Part shown: positions 10,195-21,900 of the stretch, one piece after another | Numbering within the stretch: the first letter of the stretch is position 1 | Layout: every line of letters starts with the position of its first letter | Assembly: GCA_019059635.1 (NCBI GenBank) | Contig: JAGVRJ010000007.1 | Location: forward strand, 1,674,001-1,738,000 | Origin: Proales similis | Taxonomy: Eukaryota; Rotifera; Eurotatoria; Ploima; Proalidae | Direction of reading: 5' to 3' | DNA length: 64,000 bases | Notes under the pieces: model-generated | The model's input: the letters and a program-made list of their open reading frames with translations, nothing else | Databases searched by the model: none | What the model was told of the DNA's origin: nothing | Program-made: the position numbers and the translations under genes

Positions 10195-13100
10195 CTACTC
10201 GTAGTCGCGCTCGCTAAATTCTTCCTCTTTCTCGTCCAGAATCGTTCCATCTTGGCCATCATTTGCCTCTTCAATGTCGTCATAGTACTCTCCTTGGGGA
10301 CTGACCGCTTTAGTGGCTGGCACTTGCTTTTTGTTTGCAGGAGTGAAGTTAAATCTTGACGAGCGAGATGAAAACTTGCAAGTCTAATAATCAGGCCAGA
10401 AAATTACATACAATTTGTTCATTCGGTTTTTGGCGCCTGGTCGACTATTTCTCTGGAATAGGAGATAATAAGCCAGCGAAGCCAAATAGATAAGGACCAG
10501 AAATATGGAGATGCCGATCGCAGACCATTTGATTCCGGTGATGTGGTAGTCTGTTGACCAATAGAAGAGAGTTAGAAGATTGGTTCTATGAGACGAGACA
10601 TATTTTTAAAGAGCAAATCGAGCCTACGTTCACAATGAGGCCATGCTTTAAAGTTGTGCAGCGGAATGGCATTTGTGGGCAGCCAGGTGCCGTTCGGGTG
10701 GCAGACATAGTCAGGCCAGCCATGAAACACGTATCCAGGCTGACAGCTTATGGTCATGACCGAGCCGGCCAAATAGTTTCCGGTGGTGGTTGTTCGGATG
10801 CCTCCTTTGATTGACATTATGCCGCAAGAGTTGACCGGCTTCATTGCCTGGTCTAAGAATTGATAGTAGCGATGCGCATTTCTCGTCTCTTCGCCTATTT
10901 CTAATGAGCCCATTGCCTTGGAGTCGTAGAGACACTGCTCGTCGCCATTGCACAGAGCCAACATTTGACTCTCGGTGAATGTGGCCAACGTGGGAAACAA
11001 GAACTCTGGATCGTTCCAAGTGTACCATGGAACGAACTGCATCCAGCGGTGAATATTCGGTCTCTGGTCATGAAACTTGGCAAAATCCAGAGATCCACTG
11101 TAAGTGAACAACGAGTCTTCTGGATACTCGATACGCCCTATTTATCAGCGCCAATAGTGTTTAGGGTCGTTTCAGCAGGAGATTGAGGCTGCATTTACAT
11201 CTCATTCCGAACAAGCGTCGAATGTCCTGCGGAGAAGAATCGATCGGAATAGTTGTTCCATCCGGAAGTCTAAACTCGTCCGACGTGTCATTGTTCCAGT
11301 AGCCGAGCAGGCCTTCAGTCTCATACTGCAAGGCAATGGTTGTAATCCCTGCTCACTTTGACGAGCGATTTAGACTTACAAACATGATCGGAGGCGCCGA
11401 GAACTTGAGATGAAGTATTCCGTGCTTGCATGATACCTGAATTCCGGCCTCAGTTTTGTTAAACAAGATGGTCAAGTTTGACATGTGCTGATCGTTGTAG
11501 GGAGCGACAATGGCCACATCTAAACACCGCCAAAGTCAATATCAAATCGAACAAGAAGACTCTCATCACGTCTGGTTACTGTTAAAGTACTGCAGCTTTT
11601 CCTCTGTGTAATTCACCCACCATTGACGACCGTTTATGAACAAATCGCATCCAAATCGCCAAGTTTGATTCGGGTAAATGCGAGATCTGACCTCGATGAC
11701 GTCACTGTCGTCTTCTCTCACGGCGATCGCAGTCATTCTGGTCGCGTTTATTTGACCGCCAGACGTTTCCAGGCAGACTAGAGTGAACATTGACCATCAC
11801 ACGTAATCTAGAACTGAAGAATCGAAGCTTCACTCACATGTGTCGTTTGGAGGCTGTTCAAAGCGACCTTGAAGTCGGAAGTTGTATCGATTGCTGATCA
11901 ATAGTCGAAACTCTCCTCTAGCATTGAACGTGTAATCGACTCCGTCGAAGGTCATTATGTGAGGATCGCCGTAAATTGCCGCTAAGCGCAAGCTCAGTTA
12001 AACCTGAATTTCTCAGCCAAGCGAACCCGACTCACCTGTTTTGGGAAATCGATAGCCCTTGCAGTCGACCGTCTCTCGAACGAACAAATACGAGTCGCAC
12101 AAGTTGCTCCATTCACAGCAAAGGTAGTAGGGCACCATGTCGTTCAGGTAGTGCGAGAGGCCCGGAACTTTGCCGTACTGGTTGTAGGGCGGAGTGCCGA
12201 ATATGTGATAGCGGTCACTAGTCGAGCCCCATCTTGTGTCGTTTGTGTACAGCAGATTTCCTTGAAAGTTGTAGCAGCACCTACTTCCTCCGCCCGTGGG
12301 CCTTAAATGTCAACTTAGCTAGGCTGATCGTAACTAGCTTATCTGGCAGCCACTTACGAAGGTTTGATTGTAACCACACAGTGAACAGCGTCGCGATGGA
12401 ATTGACAGTTTGTTGGATCGTTAGAGGGACGATCCATGTTGCACTCGGGGTCAGGCGCCCAGCGGCCAATGTCCGAAACAGCAAAGTGAATTGTGCATGG
12501 ACAACGCTCAAGATCGTACATCCAGAATCGATCCCAACGCTGATACTCATGCCACCAGCGGCACTGATCTTCGACCCAGTTCCAGCCTCGGCTGCTACCG
12601 AGCAAGATGCTCTCGCGATCGTAGAATATGTCCATTTCATGGTCCCTCCACCAACCGAGTGGCTGCAACACGCTCCATATTCGTCTGAAAACATGATTAG
12701 TTTTGAGACAATTGCTAATTTTGCGCAGACTCTCTTTACTTTGGATCCTTGGTACCTCCGGTGAGGAGTGCCACGGCGACCGCGCCCATTCGATAGCGAC
12801 GGGCTCTGTTCTGGTCCACAGCCCAGTTGTCCTGAATGCGGAACTCGTAGAAGCCGTCGTTCAACAGGTCTACGCCGAGTGTCTGCAAAAAGTCCCATTG
12901 AGGACCATCGTCGTCTTCGTAGTAGCCGAACAGCTGCACATCAATCGTCTCGTTTCTTGACCAGCCCAAGTCTTCTTTGTTCCAGCGAATTGCCAATGTC
13001 TCTGTGGCAGGCCGCACTTTGAACCATTCTTCCATATTGATGAGCTCGACCTTGGGCGTGCTCCTGATTGGGTCAACTGAAATGAATTTGGCCTTAAATC

Positions 13101-14770
13101 GCCAGCCTAAACGCCAATCTCTTGGTTCTTACTGACCGATGTTAAATTCGGCTTTCCAGCTGAACGTCCGAGCGCCGTCAGTTGAAACCCACAAGTTTAT
13201 ACGGCCATTATAGTAGATCAAGGGCATGACACACCGAGCACGAAGAACGGTGATGACCTCAGCCATGGTCTGTGGCGAATCTGGACTATCGCCCCATCGA
13301 CAGTAGGTTTTCTCAAACGGAATGAAATAATCAGAAGTCGGATCTGGATGATAGCCAAAGCATGGACCGGTGATGTTCACCTCTTGGCCACCGAGCATGT
13401 TGCCAAATCGCGGCCATATGAACAGGGATCCTTATTTGAATTGGCGATCTGAAAGGGACACAAACACGATTCTAATTGAGCTCTACCGTTTGAATATTCG
13501 TTCTTGCATCCGGCTGGCTGGATCCACTCGTCGATTCGGAAGATGAATCGACCGCGATAGTTCACATTTGAGTTTTGATGAATTCTTAGAATTGCGTCTG
13601 AGTTGTCGCTGTAAGGCAAAACCGGAAAGAATTCGGTTCCATTTCCTCGATTGAATCCAATCTGAAAGCGAAATGCGCTCAGTTATGGAATGATGCGTCT
13701 TTGCGATCAGCTTTTCACCTTGGCCGCATGAGTTGTGCTGATTCCAGTTAGAGGATGCCCGCCAAACTCTGTCGACGCCGCCCACTCGATTCGTTCGTAA
13801 TTGAATATGGCAAAAGTGTAGTTGCCGACCGAGTCGGTAACGATCACAGCTTGGAAGGAATTTCTCTTTTTTAAGCGTCTTGTTGAATCAAATGCATCTC
13901 AGCCCAATTTTAAACCAGTCTTACCGGTCTCTTTTCTAAATCCGTCTCGCTTATGCCCAGGAAAGTGACGTTTCCCCAGGTGGCCACCACGGCGTTCTCA
14001 GCCACAAAGTGCTCGGCGCCAGAGATTGAATTCCTAATGTGGTCCTTGTTTGTTGGGAAATTCGAATCGAGCTCAAACGATGAATGCACTTTGATTTAGA
14101 TCACCTGGGCCATATTGAGCATTTCAAAAGACTGTTTCTTGACCAGTTCCTCGCCTTCCAGCTCTGTGCCCGGTGGCGGCAGTACGTAATTCTGCGGCCG
14201 CTGCACATATCTTGACGTCGATTGATTACATTTGAAAAGCCAAAACATTCGAAGACAGAAAATTCTCAATAAATACCTGTACATGACCCGGCCATAGGTG
14301 TTGTCGCGGAAGAAATCCAACTCAGGCTTGCCGGTGATGTACCGGTCATTTATGAGCTCAATGCGACAAAAGAACGGTGCAATGAATATGGGATCGTCAA
14401 TGCCAGGATAGGCCGGATGAGGCCACTCGTTGTTCAGTGTGAACTTGGCCTCTGGTTGGAATGATAAGAAACCGGCATGTTGAACCCAAATTTGACCAAA
14501 TCGATGTCCCATGAATGAAATGTTGAACGGCAGATGGATGAGGCCCGAGCCATATTCACGATCTCTGGCTGTGAATGTATCATTCCATTCGGAACCGTAC
14601 GGGTAGAGGTTGTAGGCCCATGAGAGCTCTTTAAACAATTAAGCTGCTTGACCATCGACCAGAATAGGCTCTTTGTTGCTGCTCAACTTACTCTGGGCGT
14701 TTGCTACGCAGATGTATTCAAAAGCGACGAAAATAAGTATAGGAGCGAGTATGGCTAGCCTGGCACTCAT
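10195..14770 (-). CDS. Mesh-like septate-junction membrane protein (NIDO-AMOP-vWD-Sushi-TM)
   Basis: Seventeen exons: 14770-14692, 14628-14277, 14210-14105, 14044-13925, 13865-13719, 13661-13487, 13430-13133, 13063-12740, 12684-12358, 12301-12036, 11981-11838, 11777-11580, 11519-11380, 11325-11199, 11137-10628, 10550-10412, 10354-10195 (about 1,203 residues; all frames join). Order: signal peptide (1-25), NIDO domain (TFAIFNYERIEW), AMOP domain (about 545-680; CPCT, PDPECN, CCYN), von Willebrand type D domain (from about 731; YGDPHIMTFDG), Sushi domain (about 1038-1103), one transmembrane helix (about 1109-1136) and an acidic cytoplasmic tail. This is the order of arthropod Mesh, which organises smooth septate junctions; vertebrate SUSD2 is related. 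The join of exons 7 and 8 is ambiguous: a donor GTCAGT at 13136 with an acceptor before 13076 adds three residues. Divergent from RBM25. Confidence 0.88.
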
Positions 14771-15527
14771 CACATCGGAGGCGAAATGGAAACACTCGCA
14801 AAGTGAAGAAATAGGCGTTCGCGCGATTGCTTCTTTTGAATTAGAAATAAATTTAAAATGAGAAAAAAAAAATCAAATAGGTCGAGTGAACAGGTTTTTT
14901 TTTTATTGCACGCATACCGCCCGTCATCGGCAAAATGACATTCTGCCTTTATTACTCATCGCCGTGTGGCCGGTTGTCGTACTTGCTCGGTCGCAAGGCT
15001 CTTATCGCTGTTTCTGAATTATCAATTAGCAAACACTCGTCGGCGTTATCTTAATTATTTCATTGCTGATAAGTTGCTGCTCTACGACCTGATTTGGCGC
15101 GGCTCGGTTTTGTTCAATCGCATTGTTGTCCATCCACAAGTGTCACATGGTCAGCGTCTAATTCTGGTCGTAGAGTTCTCTCTGTCTCGTTTTGATCCGT
15201 TGCGGGCGGGCTAATCGAAAAAAAAAACAATTATTGAATCCAAAACACGAGCACAAAGCAATTGTTTAGTTTGTTTCGAACCGCCGTACGTAGGGAATTT
15301 AGATTTGATCCGCTATGCAAGTCAAATGCCTCCGTACATATTACAAATGCACCGTCAGAGCGTAAGAGCATTAGAGGTCCAAGTCGAGGAAAAGAATTGC
15401 TCTAAGGTCGAAATCCACCCTCACGCCTATTAACACATTTGCCTAAAGCTCATTCCGCTGGTACGTTTGATTGCGATTCGACTCAACTTCGACTAGATAT
15501 TTATTTCAAAAATAACAAAGAGGTATC
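14771..15527. promoter_or_regulatory. Divergent intergenic region between mesh-like gene and RBM25
   Basis: 757 bp between two outward-facing start codons; must hold both promoters. No motif I can assign. A plus-strand frame at 14966-15214 has no recognisable content. Confidence 0.4.
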
Positions 15528-17972
15528 ATGTCGTACCCCCCCGCACGACCACCAATGATGCCGCCGGGCATGCCACCGCACATGATGGGCTTTCCGCCAT
15601 TCGGCGCTCCGCCGCCCATGATGCCCGGCATGATTCCGCCGCCTGTTATGCCACCAATGTCAGGAGCGGCTGGCGTCAACGCCTACGGCAGCAAGGCGGC
15701 CAAGAACTTGCCCGACAAGCTGCCGTCGACCACCGTGTTCATCGGTAACATATCTGAGAAAGCGCCTGATTTGATGATAAAGCAAATGTTGCAGCGTTGC
15801 GGCAATGTTCTCAACTGGCGCCGAGCACAAGGCGCCGGTGGGAAAATCCAGCGTTTCGGCTACTGTGAGTACGAGGACCCGCAAGCCACCTTGCGCTGTA
15901 TTCGTCTTCTAAACGGCTACGAAATAATGGACAAGCGGCTGTTGGTGAAAGTCGACCAGAAAACACGTGACTTGCTTGTAAATCACATCAAGACGACTAA
16001 AACAGGCAACAAGCCCGCCAAGAAGACTAGTTCATATTTGGCCAATCTACCGAGCGATGGCCTCGAAGCCGAAGTGAACCTGGAGCAAGCAGACGAGGAC
16101 ACACTACGTGAGGATCGCTTTATTATTCAAGCATTGGATCTTATTCTCAAACAGCACCTCAGGGAAATTGAAGAAGAGAAGCAAAGAATAGAGCAGCAGC
16201 GTATCGAAGAAGAAGAGCAGAGAAAAAGAGAAGCGGAAGAAGCGGCAGCCGCAGCAGCAGCCGCCACACCAACAGCAGAAGGCGACGACTCACAGCCGCC
16301 TTCAGAATCTATCGCCGATCAACTCAAAGAAATTTCCAGCCCGCCACGTACCCCCAATGAGCCAAGCGTGGTCGAAGCCAAACAACAAGCTAACCCCGTG
16401 CCCCACGCTGAGCCGGATATACACCGTAAAAACGCAACGCCCGAAAAGCGCAACCACTCGCCGAGCTATTCTAATTCGCCTGTGAGACCAAGCAGGGAGA
16501 ACCAGGAGAGCAGAGATCGTACTCCAGCCTACAGTAGAAGGTCGCGCAGCAACTCGGTAGGCAAGAACAACCGACGAGGCGGTTCACGTCCGCCTGTTCG
16601 CGAAGAGAGCGAAGAAGTGAGAGAGCAAAAGCGTCTCGAGCGCAAGCTCAGAGAAAAAGAGGCATCGTATCGAAATCGACTGCGCGAATGGGAGCAGCGA
16701 GAGGAGAAAAAGAGACGCGACTATGAGTCGGATAAAAAAAGAGAAGTGGAAAGACGCCGAGCAATGGAGCGCGAGGCCCAACGTCTCAGACAATTCCTCG
16801 AGGACTATGACGATGAAAAAGACGACAAAGAGTATTACAAAGGCGCTAATTTAGAGAAGAAGCTCAAGATGCGCGAGCGCGAAATTGAGGCTGATAATCG
16901 CGACCGGCAGCGCGAAAAAGACGAACTTGAGGAGCTCAGACGCGAAATTCAGAAGAGCCAAGGCGATGAGGAGGTCGAGCCCAGACTGAAGAGAATGCTC
17001 GAAGAGCGCTCCAACATAATGAAGAGCAACTACGATAAGTTTGTGGAGAGCAGCGAGAGTTCAGAAGAGTCCGAGAGCGAGGAGAACGAGAAAGAAAACG
17101 AAAAAGCTGCTGGTCGAGCGTTCGCCAAGAGTTTTGTGCCAAAGCCGAGCGAAAGAGAAGCAAATTCGTGCAATCAAGACAATTCACCGAATGATGTCAA
17201 TATGAGCACACCAAGTGAAGTAGACGAGAAGAACGGCGAAGCGATGGATACCACAGAGACAGTCAAGCAGCCAGAGTTTGACACGCCGCCAGCAGAATTG
17301 AGCACTCCAGACGAGAACAGCCGAGATGAAATGTTAAAAGAAAAAGAAAGCGAAGAGGAGGCTGCGATGGCGAGCAGCGCCAACGAAGACACAAATAGTC
17401 AGTCTGGTTTCGACAAAGACACCGAAAGCCCGTCGGGAGGATCAGGCAGTCCGTTGTTCACAGGCATCCAGCTGGGCACCGTCCGCGCGCTGCAAATGAG
17501 CAAGAAAACGGCGCCTGTGAAAAAAGTGGTTCGGCCCACGAATCAGGTATTTGCCGAAGAGGACGAAGGCGAGCAAACTCAGCAAATAAAGCGTCAGCGA
17601 CTGGTCGAAATGGAGAACGAACGCCGCACAGCCGAAGAGCGCAAGCAAGCTCTCAAGAATCTAATCGAATCCATTCCGACCGAGCGCGACAAGCTGTTTC
17701 AGTTTGCAATCGACTGGACCCAGCTTGATCGCAATCTAATGGAGAAGCGCATCAAGCCGTGGATAGACAAGAAGATTGTCGAGTACATTGGCGAGCGCGA
17801 GACAACTCTGCTCGAGTTCATCTGCAACAAAATAAGTCAACAGGCTGAGCCGGAGCCACTGCTCGAGGAAATAAAAATGATTTTGGAGGACGAGGCCGAG
17901 CTGTTCATGAAGAAAATGTGGCGCCTGATTGTCTACGAGACCGAATCTAAGCGGCTTGGCCTTTCAAAGTAA
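15528..17972 (+). CDS. RBM25: RNA-binding protein 25 (RRM + RE/ER-rich + PWI splicing factor)
   Basis: A single uninterrupted exon of 814 residues. RBM25 binds pre-mRNA and U1-snRNP components to set 5' splice-site choice. The N-terminus is Pro/Met-rich (1-45). An RRM follows at about 66-148 (RNP2-like VFIGNIS, RNP1-like RFGYCEYE). A long charged Glu/Arg/Lys coiled region (about 215-500) and an acidic, Ser-rich stretch (about 505-640) come next. The C-terminal PWI domain (about 715-810) is recognisable from IKPWIDKKIVEYIGE. Domain order and length (human 843) match well. The lack of introns is unusual beside its intron-rich neighbours, but the frame is intact and the codon use is the same, so it is not a decayed retrocopy. 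AATAAA at 18121-18126. Confidence 0.93.
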   Translation: MSYPPARPPMMPPGMPPHMMGFPPFGAPPPMMPGMIPPPVMPPMSGAAGVNAYGSKAAKNLPDKLPSTTVFIGNISEKAPDLMIKQMLQRCGNVLNWRRAQGAGGKIQRFGYCEYEDPQATLRCIRLLNGYEIMDKRLLVKVDQKTRDLLVNHIKTTKTGNKPAKKTSSYLANLPSDGLEAEVNLEQADEDTLREDRFIIQALDLILKQHLREIEEEKQRIEQQRIEEEEQRKREAEEAAAAAAAATPTAEGDDSQPPSESIADQLKEISSPPRTPNEPSVVEAKQQANPVPHAEPDIHRKNATPEKRNHSPSYSNSPVRPSRENQESRDRTPAYSRRSRSNSVGKNNRRGGSRPPVREESEEVREQKRLERKLREKEASYRNRLREWEQREEKKRRDYESDKKREVERRRAMEREAQRLRQFLEDYDDEKDDKEYYKGANLEKKLKMREREIEADNRDRQREKDELEELRREIQKSQGDEEVEPRLKRMLEERSNIMKSNYDKFVESSESSEESESEENEKENEKAAGRAFAKSFVPKPSEREANSCNQDNSPNDVNMSTPSEVDEKNGEAMDTTETVKQPEFDTPPAELSTPDENSRDEMLKEKESEEEAAMASSANEDTNSQSGFDKDTESPSGGSGSPLFTGIQLGTVRALQMSKKTAPVKKVVRPTNQVFAEEDEGEQTQQIKRQRLVEMENERRTAEERKQALKNLIESIPTERDKLFQFAIDWTQLDRNLMEKRIKPWIDKKIVEYIGERETTLLEFICNKISQQAEPEPLLEEIKMILEDEAELFMKKMWRLIVYETESKRLGLSK

Positions 17973-18509
17973 CTGAGTCCGATGTGAGTAGTACATATAT
18001 AAAGAATAAGCCAATGTCTGTTCATTCTATCTTTAACGCCTCTCTATCTTCTCGTTTTATTTTTGCCTCTTCTACGCGTTAGGCGTCATCATCATCAACA
18101 TTTATGAACTATTTCTATGAAATAAAAACAAAATAGCTCCCAAACCCTCAAATCCACACCACAAATAGACGATACACACACACACAGACGCTGCCTGGCC
18201 ACACCGAAAGCTCGCTAACTCGGGCAGGCCTGGCGTCTGATTCAATCTATTCGATGTAAATATGAGATTAAGACTTGCTGCTTGAGCAGTGAAAGCTCAA
18301 TTTCTGCCTTGAATATTCGCCAACAGAAATAAACGTTTTTCCACTTGACTGGCCGAGAGATTTAAGATACCAACCAATCTGATAGATGGTAAGATTTGCG
18401 ACCAGGCTGCTTGACGGTCATTTTCACTTTCAGATCAGCTGGGCTTGAAAACTCAGTTTGGCGGCTGCTTGGCCGAGCAAATGAGAGTAAATGTGAATTT
18501 TCGTTAGAA
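17973..18509. other. Spacer between RBM25 and TRAPPC6
   Basis: 537 bp containing the RBM25 3' untranslated region (AATAAA 18121-18126, short CA run near 18174) and the TRAPPC6 5' region. In-frame upstream ATGs exist from 18396 but the extra N-terminus has no family counterpart. Confidence 0.5.
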
Positions 18510-19235
18510 ATGAGCTTGAGCGTGGACGATGCCGTTAATGAGTACTTGCAAATAAGCATTTTGAATTACATGAATGAAAAGCTTGGGAATGAGGAGGAGA
18601 TTCAAAAGCGCATCGAGGCACTTGCGTTTCGGGTCGGCTACGCGATTGTAGAAAGGTAGGCGAACCAATCGTTTCTGGTGTGTCCGCGGTCGCAATCACA
18701 ACAGCTGTTAGGATGCTGCCCGACTCGCATCGGCTCAATGACGAAATAAGCGTGATGAAGTTCATTTGCAAAGAGTTCTGGATCGGCCTCTACGGCAAGC
18801 AAATAGACAATCTTCGCACAAACAATTCAGTAAACCGCTTTTTGCCTGCTTTCTCCAATATTCATGGTCATTCATTTTGGACCAAAAAGGGCATTTTCGT
18901 TCTCCAGGACAACAACTTCAAGCCAATAAGCCAACTTGATCCAAGCGACTTGGAGACGAGCCAACAAGTAGCCGAATCAATCTCGACATTGTAGAGAACT
19001 AATCCTAAACGAGAATAATCTCAAGTTCATGACATTCACCGCTGGACTAGTCAGAGGCGCATTGTTCAATATCGGCTACCCTTGTCAGATTACTTTCGAC
19101 AAGAAATCGATGCCTACAGGTGAGTTGAACCTTTTCCGGCGATCTATTTCCAGCTTCCTCAGACATTCGTTCTAAAAAGCCAAATTCCAAATCAACTTGA
19201 TTCCAAACCAGACCAGTGCAGCTGTTTTTAAATAA
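18510..19235 (+). CDS. TRAPPC6: Trafficking protein particle complex subunit 6
   Basis: Five exons: 18510-18655, 18712-18829, 18890-18967, 19014-19119, 19180-19235 (167 residues). TRAPPC6 (yeast Trs33) is a small core subunit of the TRAPP Rab-GEF complexes that tether vesicles at the Golgi. Family hallmarks are ALAFRVGYAIVER, MKFICKEFWIGLYGKQIDNLRTN, FVLQDNNF and FTAGLVRGALFNIG, ending in KFQINLIP. Length is typical (human 159-173). The start at 18510 aligns with the family N-terminus. The third intron (18968-19013, 46 bp) ends in the weak acceptor GAG; it was chosen because it keeps the conserved frame. It converges on CGRRF1, with 251 bp between stops. Confidence 0.88.
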
Positions 19236-19485
19236 GCCAAGCTAAATCACGTTTTTAAATCGAAATTTTCTAAATTATTTATCTAAATGCTCAAAGAAAC
19301 CTTGAGCCACTTCTTTGACATCGGGCAGATCCATGGGTCAGTCAATATGGGACCAGTATGAGTATCATTTGATTACCTTTTTTGGACAGACTCTCAAGAC
19401 CCATGAAACCAAAAATAGACCTGGCTTCGTCAGTCCTAGGTTCAAAGTTCTAATGAAAATAGAGAGATTGAGACTTGATGCAATT

Positions 19486-19491
19486 TTTATT
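19486..19491 (-). terminator. Poly(A) signal overlapping the CGRRF1 stop codon
   Basis: AATAAA on the minus strand contains the TAA stop codon itself, so the 3' untranslated region can be only a few tens of bases. Confidence 0.6.
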
Positions 19492-20605
19492 CGGTTTGAT
19501 GCCTCATCTCAAACTTGTGCGTGACCCGAGTACGACAGACTGGGCATTTGAGGCTGCATCGATTGAAGCATGGCTCGCACAAGCACTTGTGAAAACAGGG
19601 CAACAGAACGCAGACGCTCGGCTCGCTCTGACATACCACGCACAGGTTCTCCTCTTGGCAGTTGAACACATTCTTCGAAGCATGAAATTAGAGCCAATCG
19701 GCCATTGTGCTCTAAAAGTCTTACTTTCAAAGAGATGACCATGCCGTTGAGGCATTTTGAAAAGGCGTAAATAACTCGCGAGTTGAGTTGGGAGCTTTTC
19801 AGATGAACAACGTATATGCAAGCGGCGATCTGATTTGTTGATAAAGAGTCGAGCTCGTCCAAGGGACGCTTGGCCACAATCACAAGCGGATAGAAGCCTC
19901 GGCGCGATTCCGAATGCTCCGAGGCCAGTAGAGTCTGCTTGATGGTGTCCGGCACCGAATGCGTCTGTTCTTTTGCCTCTATTTGGCTGAAAAATTCGTC
20001 GCGTCGTCCAAAAGACTAACCGAAAAGAGCGAAATGTGCCTGTTACCATGATTCAACAACTTGATGAAATTGGCTGGTGTCAGTCAGAAAACTGTGCTCA
20101 TACAAGCATTGCTTGGTGGCCTTCTCGATACTCGAGTAGAATTTTTCGATGTTGACCATCCAGCCCAATTCCAGTATGACTCTTGTCAGTCCAGACGGAC
20201 TCTTCAGAGTGAATGTGACGACTTTTCACATGAACTATGCAAACAAAGCGAAACACTCGAATGAAAGAGTAAAGCTAGAGACCTTGTGTGTCTGTTTTTG
20301 CCTCGTTCAAGATGAAGAGGAACGGATTGTCAACTGGAGTCAGTTTGACGTTCGTAAATCGTGATTGATTGAGCTCGTTTATTCTTCTCTCGAACAGGTC
20401 TTGTGTTTCTTGCTCGTTTCGTTCCATTAGAATCGGATTTATTCGCCATCTAAAGTCCGGATAAGAGAGATCCGAGAATAGTTCAAATGAAGGCAGACTC
20501 GCTGCTTTGGTTTGCAGAGACTGACTTGAAAAAGTAGGCAAGAAACATTGTGACAAGCACAATTGCGATCGGGAGCAAGCTTGTCCAAAATTCGAGGTTG
20601 TCCAT
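19487..20605 (-). CDS. CGRRF1: Cell growth regulator with RING finger domain 1 (E3 ubiquitin ligase)
   Basis: Five exons: 20605-20526, 20449-20283, 20221-20047, 19986-19725, 19672-19487 (289 residues). It has a hydrophobic N-terminal anchor, a central domain with YPLVIVAKRP and the IAACIYVVHL block typical of CGRRF1, and a C-terminal RING finger of the C3HC4 kind (CVVC, CFHKCLCEPC, CPVC) in the last exon. The RING recruits an E2 enzyme, and vertebrate CGRRF1 is an ER/membrane-associated ubiquitin ligase. The lone N-terminal anchor separates it from MUL1, which has two membrane segments. The stop codon overlaps the poly(A) signal: TAA at 19489-19487 lies inside AATAAA (minus strand 19491-19486). 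It is divergent from NAA30 over 269 bp, which is probably a shared promoter. Confidence 0.82.
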
Positions 20606-20874
20606 TTGATTTGGCTCAATGCGAAAAGACAATCATGAGAACAGGACCGGAGCCGGCTGTTTCCAAGGCAATGTGGGGTCTCAAAATGACCTCTTCTGGC
20701 TAGTGGTGACTGCTGTTGTGCTATCGATGCGCGTATTTGTGACTAATTCGTATTGAGAATTCAACTAATGGGCATAATGTGCAAAACATGATTCACATAG
20801 CGCATAGCTCATCTGCATGCATTTCGGTCTCCAAGTGAATATATTAAACACGGTGGACGAGCGAGGCATTTGAA

Positions 20875-21685
20875 ATGGAGCAGCTAGACTTAGACAGACG
20901 GTTGACATTGGCTGCTCAGGCGACGGCCGAAGCTCATACTCATCATTCGGGCTGCTGCTCGCATCACCCGGCGCCCAAGGAGTACGAACCGACCAATAAA
21001 TTCGAAGACAAGAGCAAATTTGTGGTCGAGAAAGAGACCCTAATAGACGGTGTCCGCTACATTGAGTACAAGGACGAGTCGCAGATGAAGATGATCATGG
21101 ATCTGATCGCCAAGGATCTTAGCGAGCCCTACTCGATCTATACTTATCGCTACTTCATTCACAACTGGCCCCATTTATGCTTCCTTGTAAGTCACTTGAG
21201 CTCGAACCGGTCAGATTTGCCATTTAAAAGCCAAAGCCCAGGCTATGCAAGATGAAGAGTGCATCGGTGCGATAGTTTGCAAACTGGACCGATACAAAGA
21301 TCAGCAGCGCGGCTACATTGCAATGCTAGACGTGGCAGAGAAAGCACGCGGCAAAGGCGTAGGTAAAGAGTCAAAATTTACAAGACGTGTGCGATCCGAG
21401 CGCTCACTTGTTCTCTCTTCACCGCTGCTAGGGTCAAACCTGGTGTCATTAGCAATCAGACGAATGATCGTGCACGATGCCGACGAGGTTGAAACTTGAA
21501 CTCGAGACCAAAACGAATTCGCTCTTATTGAACAAACGAGTTTTTAGGTTGTGCTCGAGACCGAAGTGACCAACAAAGCAGCCTTGAGACTGTACGAGAA
21601 TTTGGGCTTTGTGCGCGACAAGCGTCTGTTTAGATATTATTTGAACGGTGTTGAGGCCTACAGACTTAAATTGTGGCTCAAGTAG
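20875..21685 (+). CDS. NAA30: N-alpha-acetyltransferase 30, catalytic subunit of NatC
   Basis: Four exons: 20875-21186, 21242-21362, 21432-21487, 21548-21685 (208 residues). NatC acetylates the N-terminus of proteins starting with Met followed by a hydrophobic residue. The GNAT acetyl-CoA loop is ARGKGVG at about residues 139-145. Other family blocks are [30 protein letters not shown] and [18 protein letters not shown]. The N-terminus is far shorter than in humans (362 residues) and holds a His/Cys-rich patch ([11 protein letters not shown], residues 21-31) whose role I cannot tell. Intron 1 is 55 bp with a clean GTAAGT donor. It shares its upstream region with the divergent CGRRF1. Confidence 0.92.
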
Positions 21686-21900
21686 CAGTTTCTCCAACCG
21701 TCGACCTGATTCCTCTTTTATTCCTTTCATTTCTCTCATCGAATACACGAATTACCAAACTGATCTGAAGCGGTTTCCAAAGACCAACGAGGCATTAAGA
21801 TGCCTTTCGTTGATAATATTTGCCTCGCAGTCTGTTCTCTAATCGGCCTCGAGACCCTCTTCATTTAGCTGGTTAAAATTTTAGATAAATTCTCGACGAG

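Noticed and set aside
19487-20605. Identification of the RING protein as MUL1
   Set aside because: It has one N-terminal membrane segment and the CGRRF1-type central domain, without the second transmembrane helix and BAM domain of MUL1.
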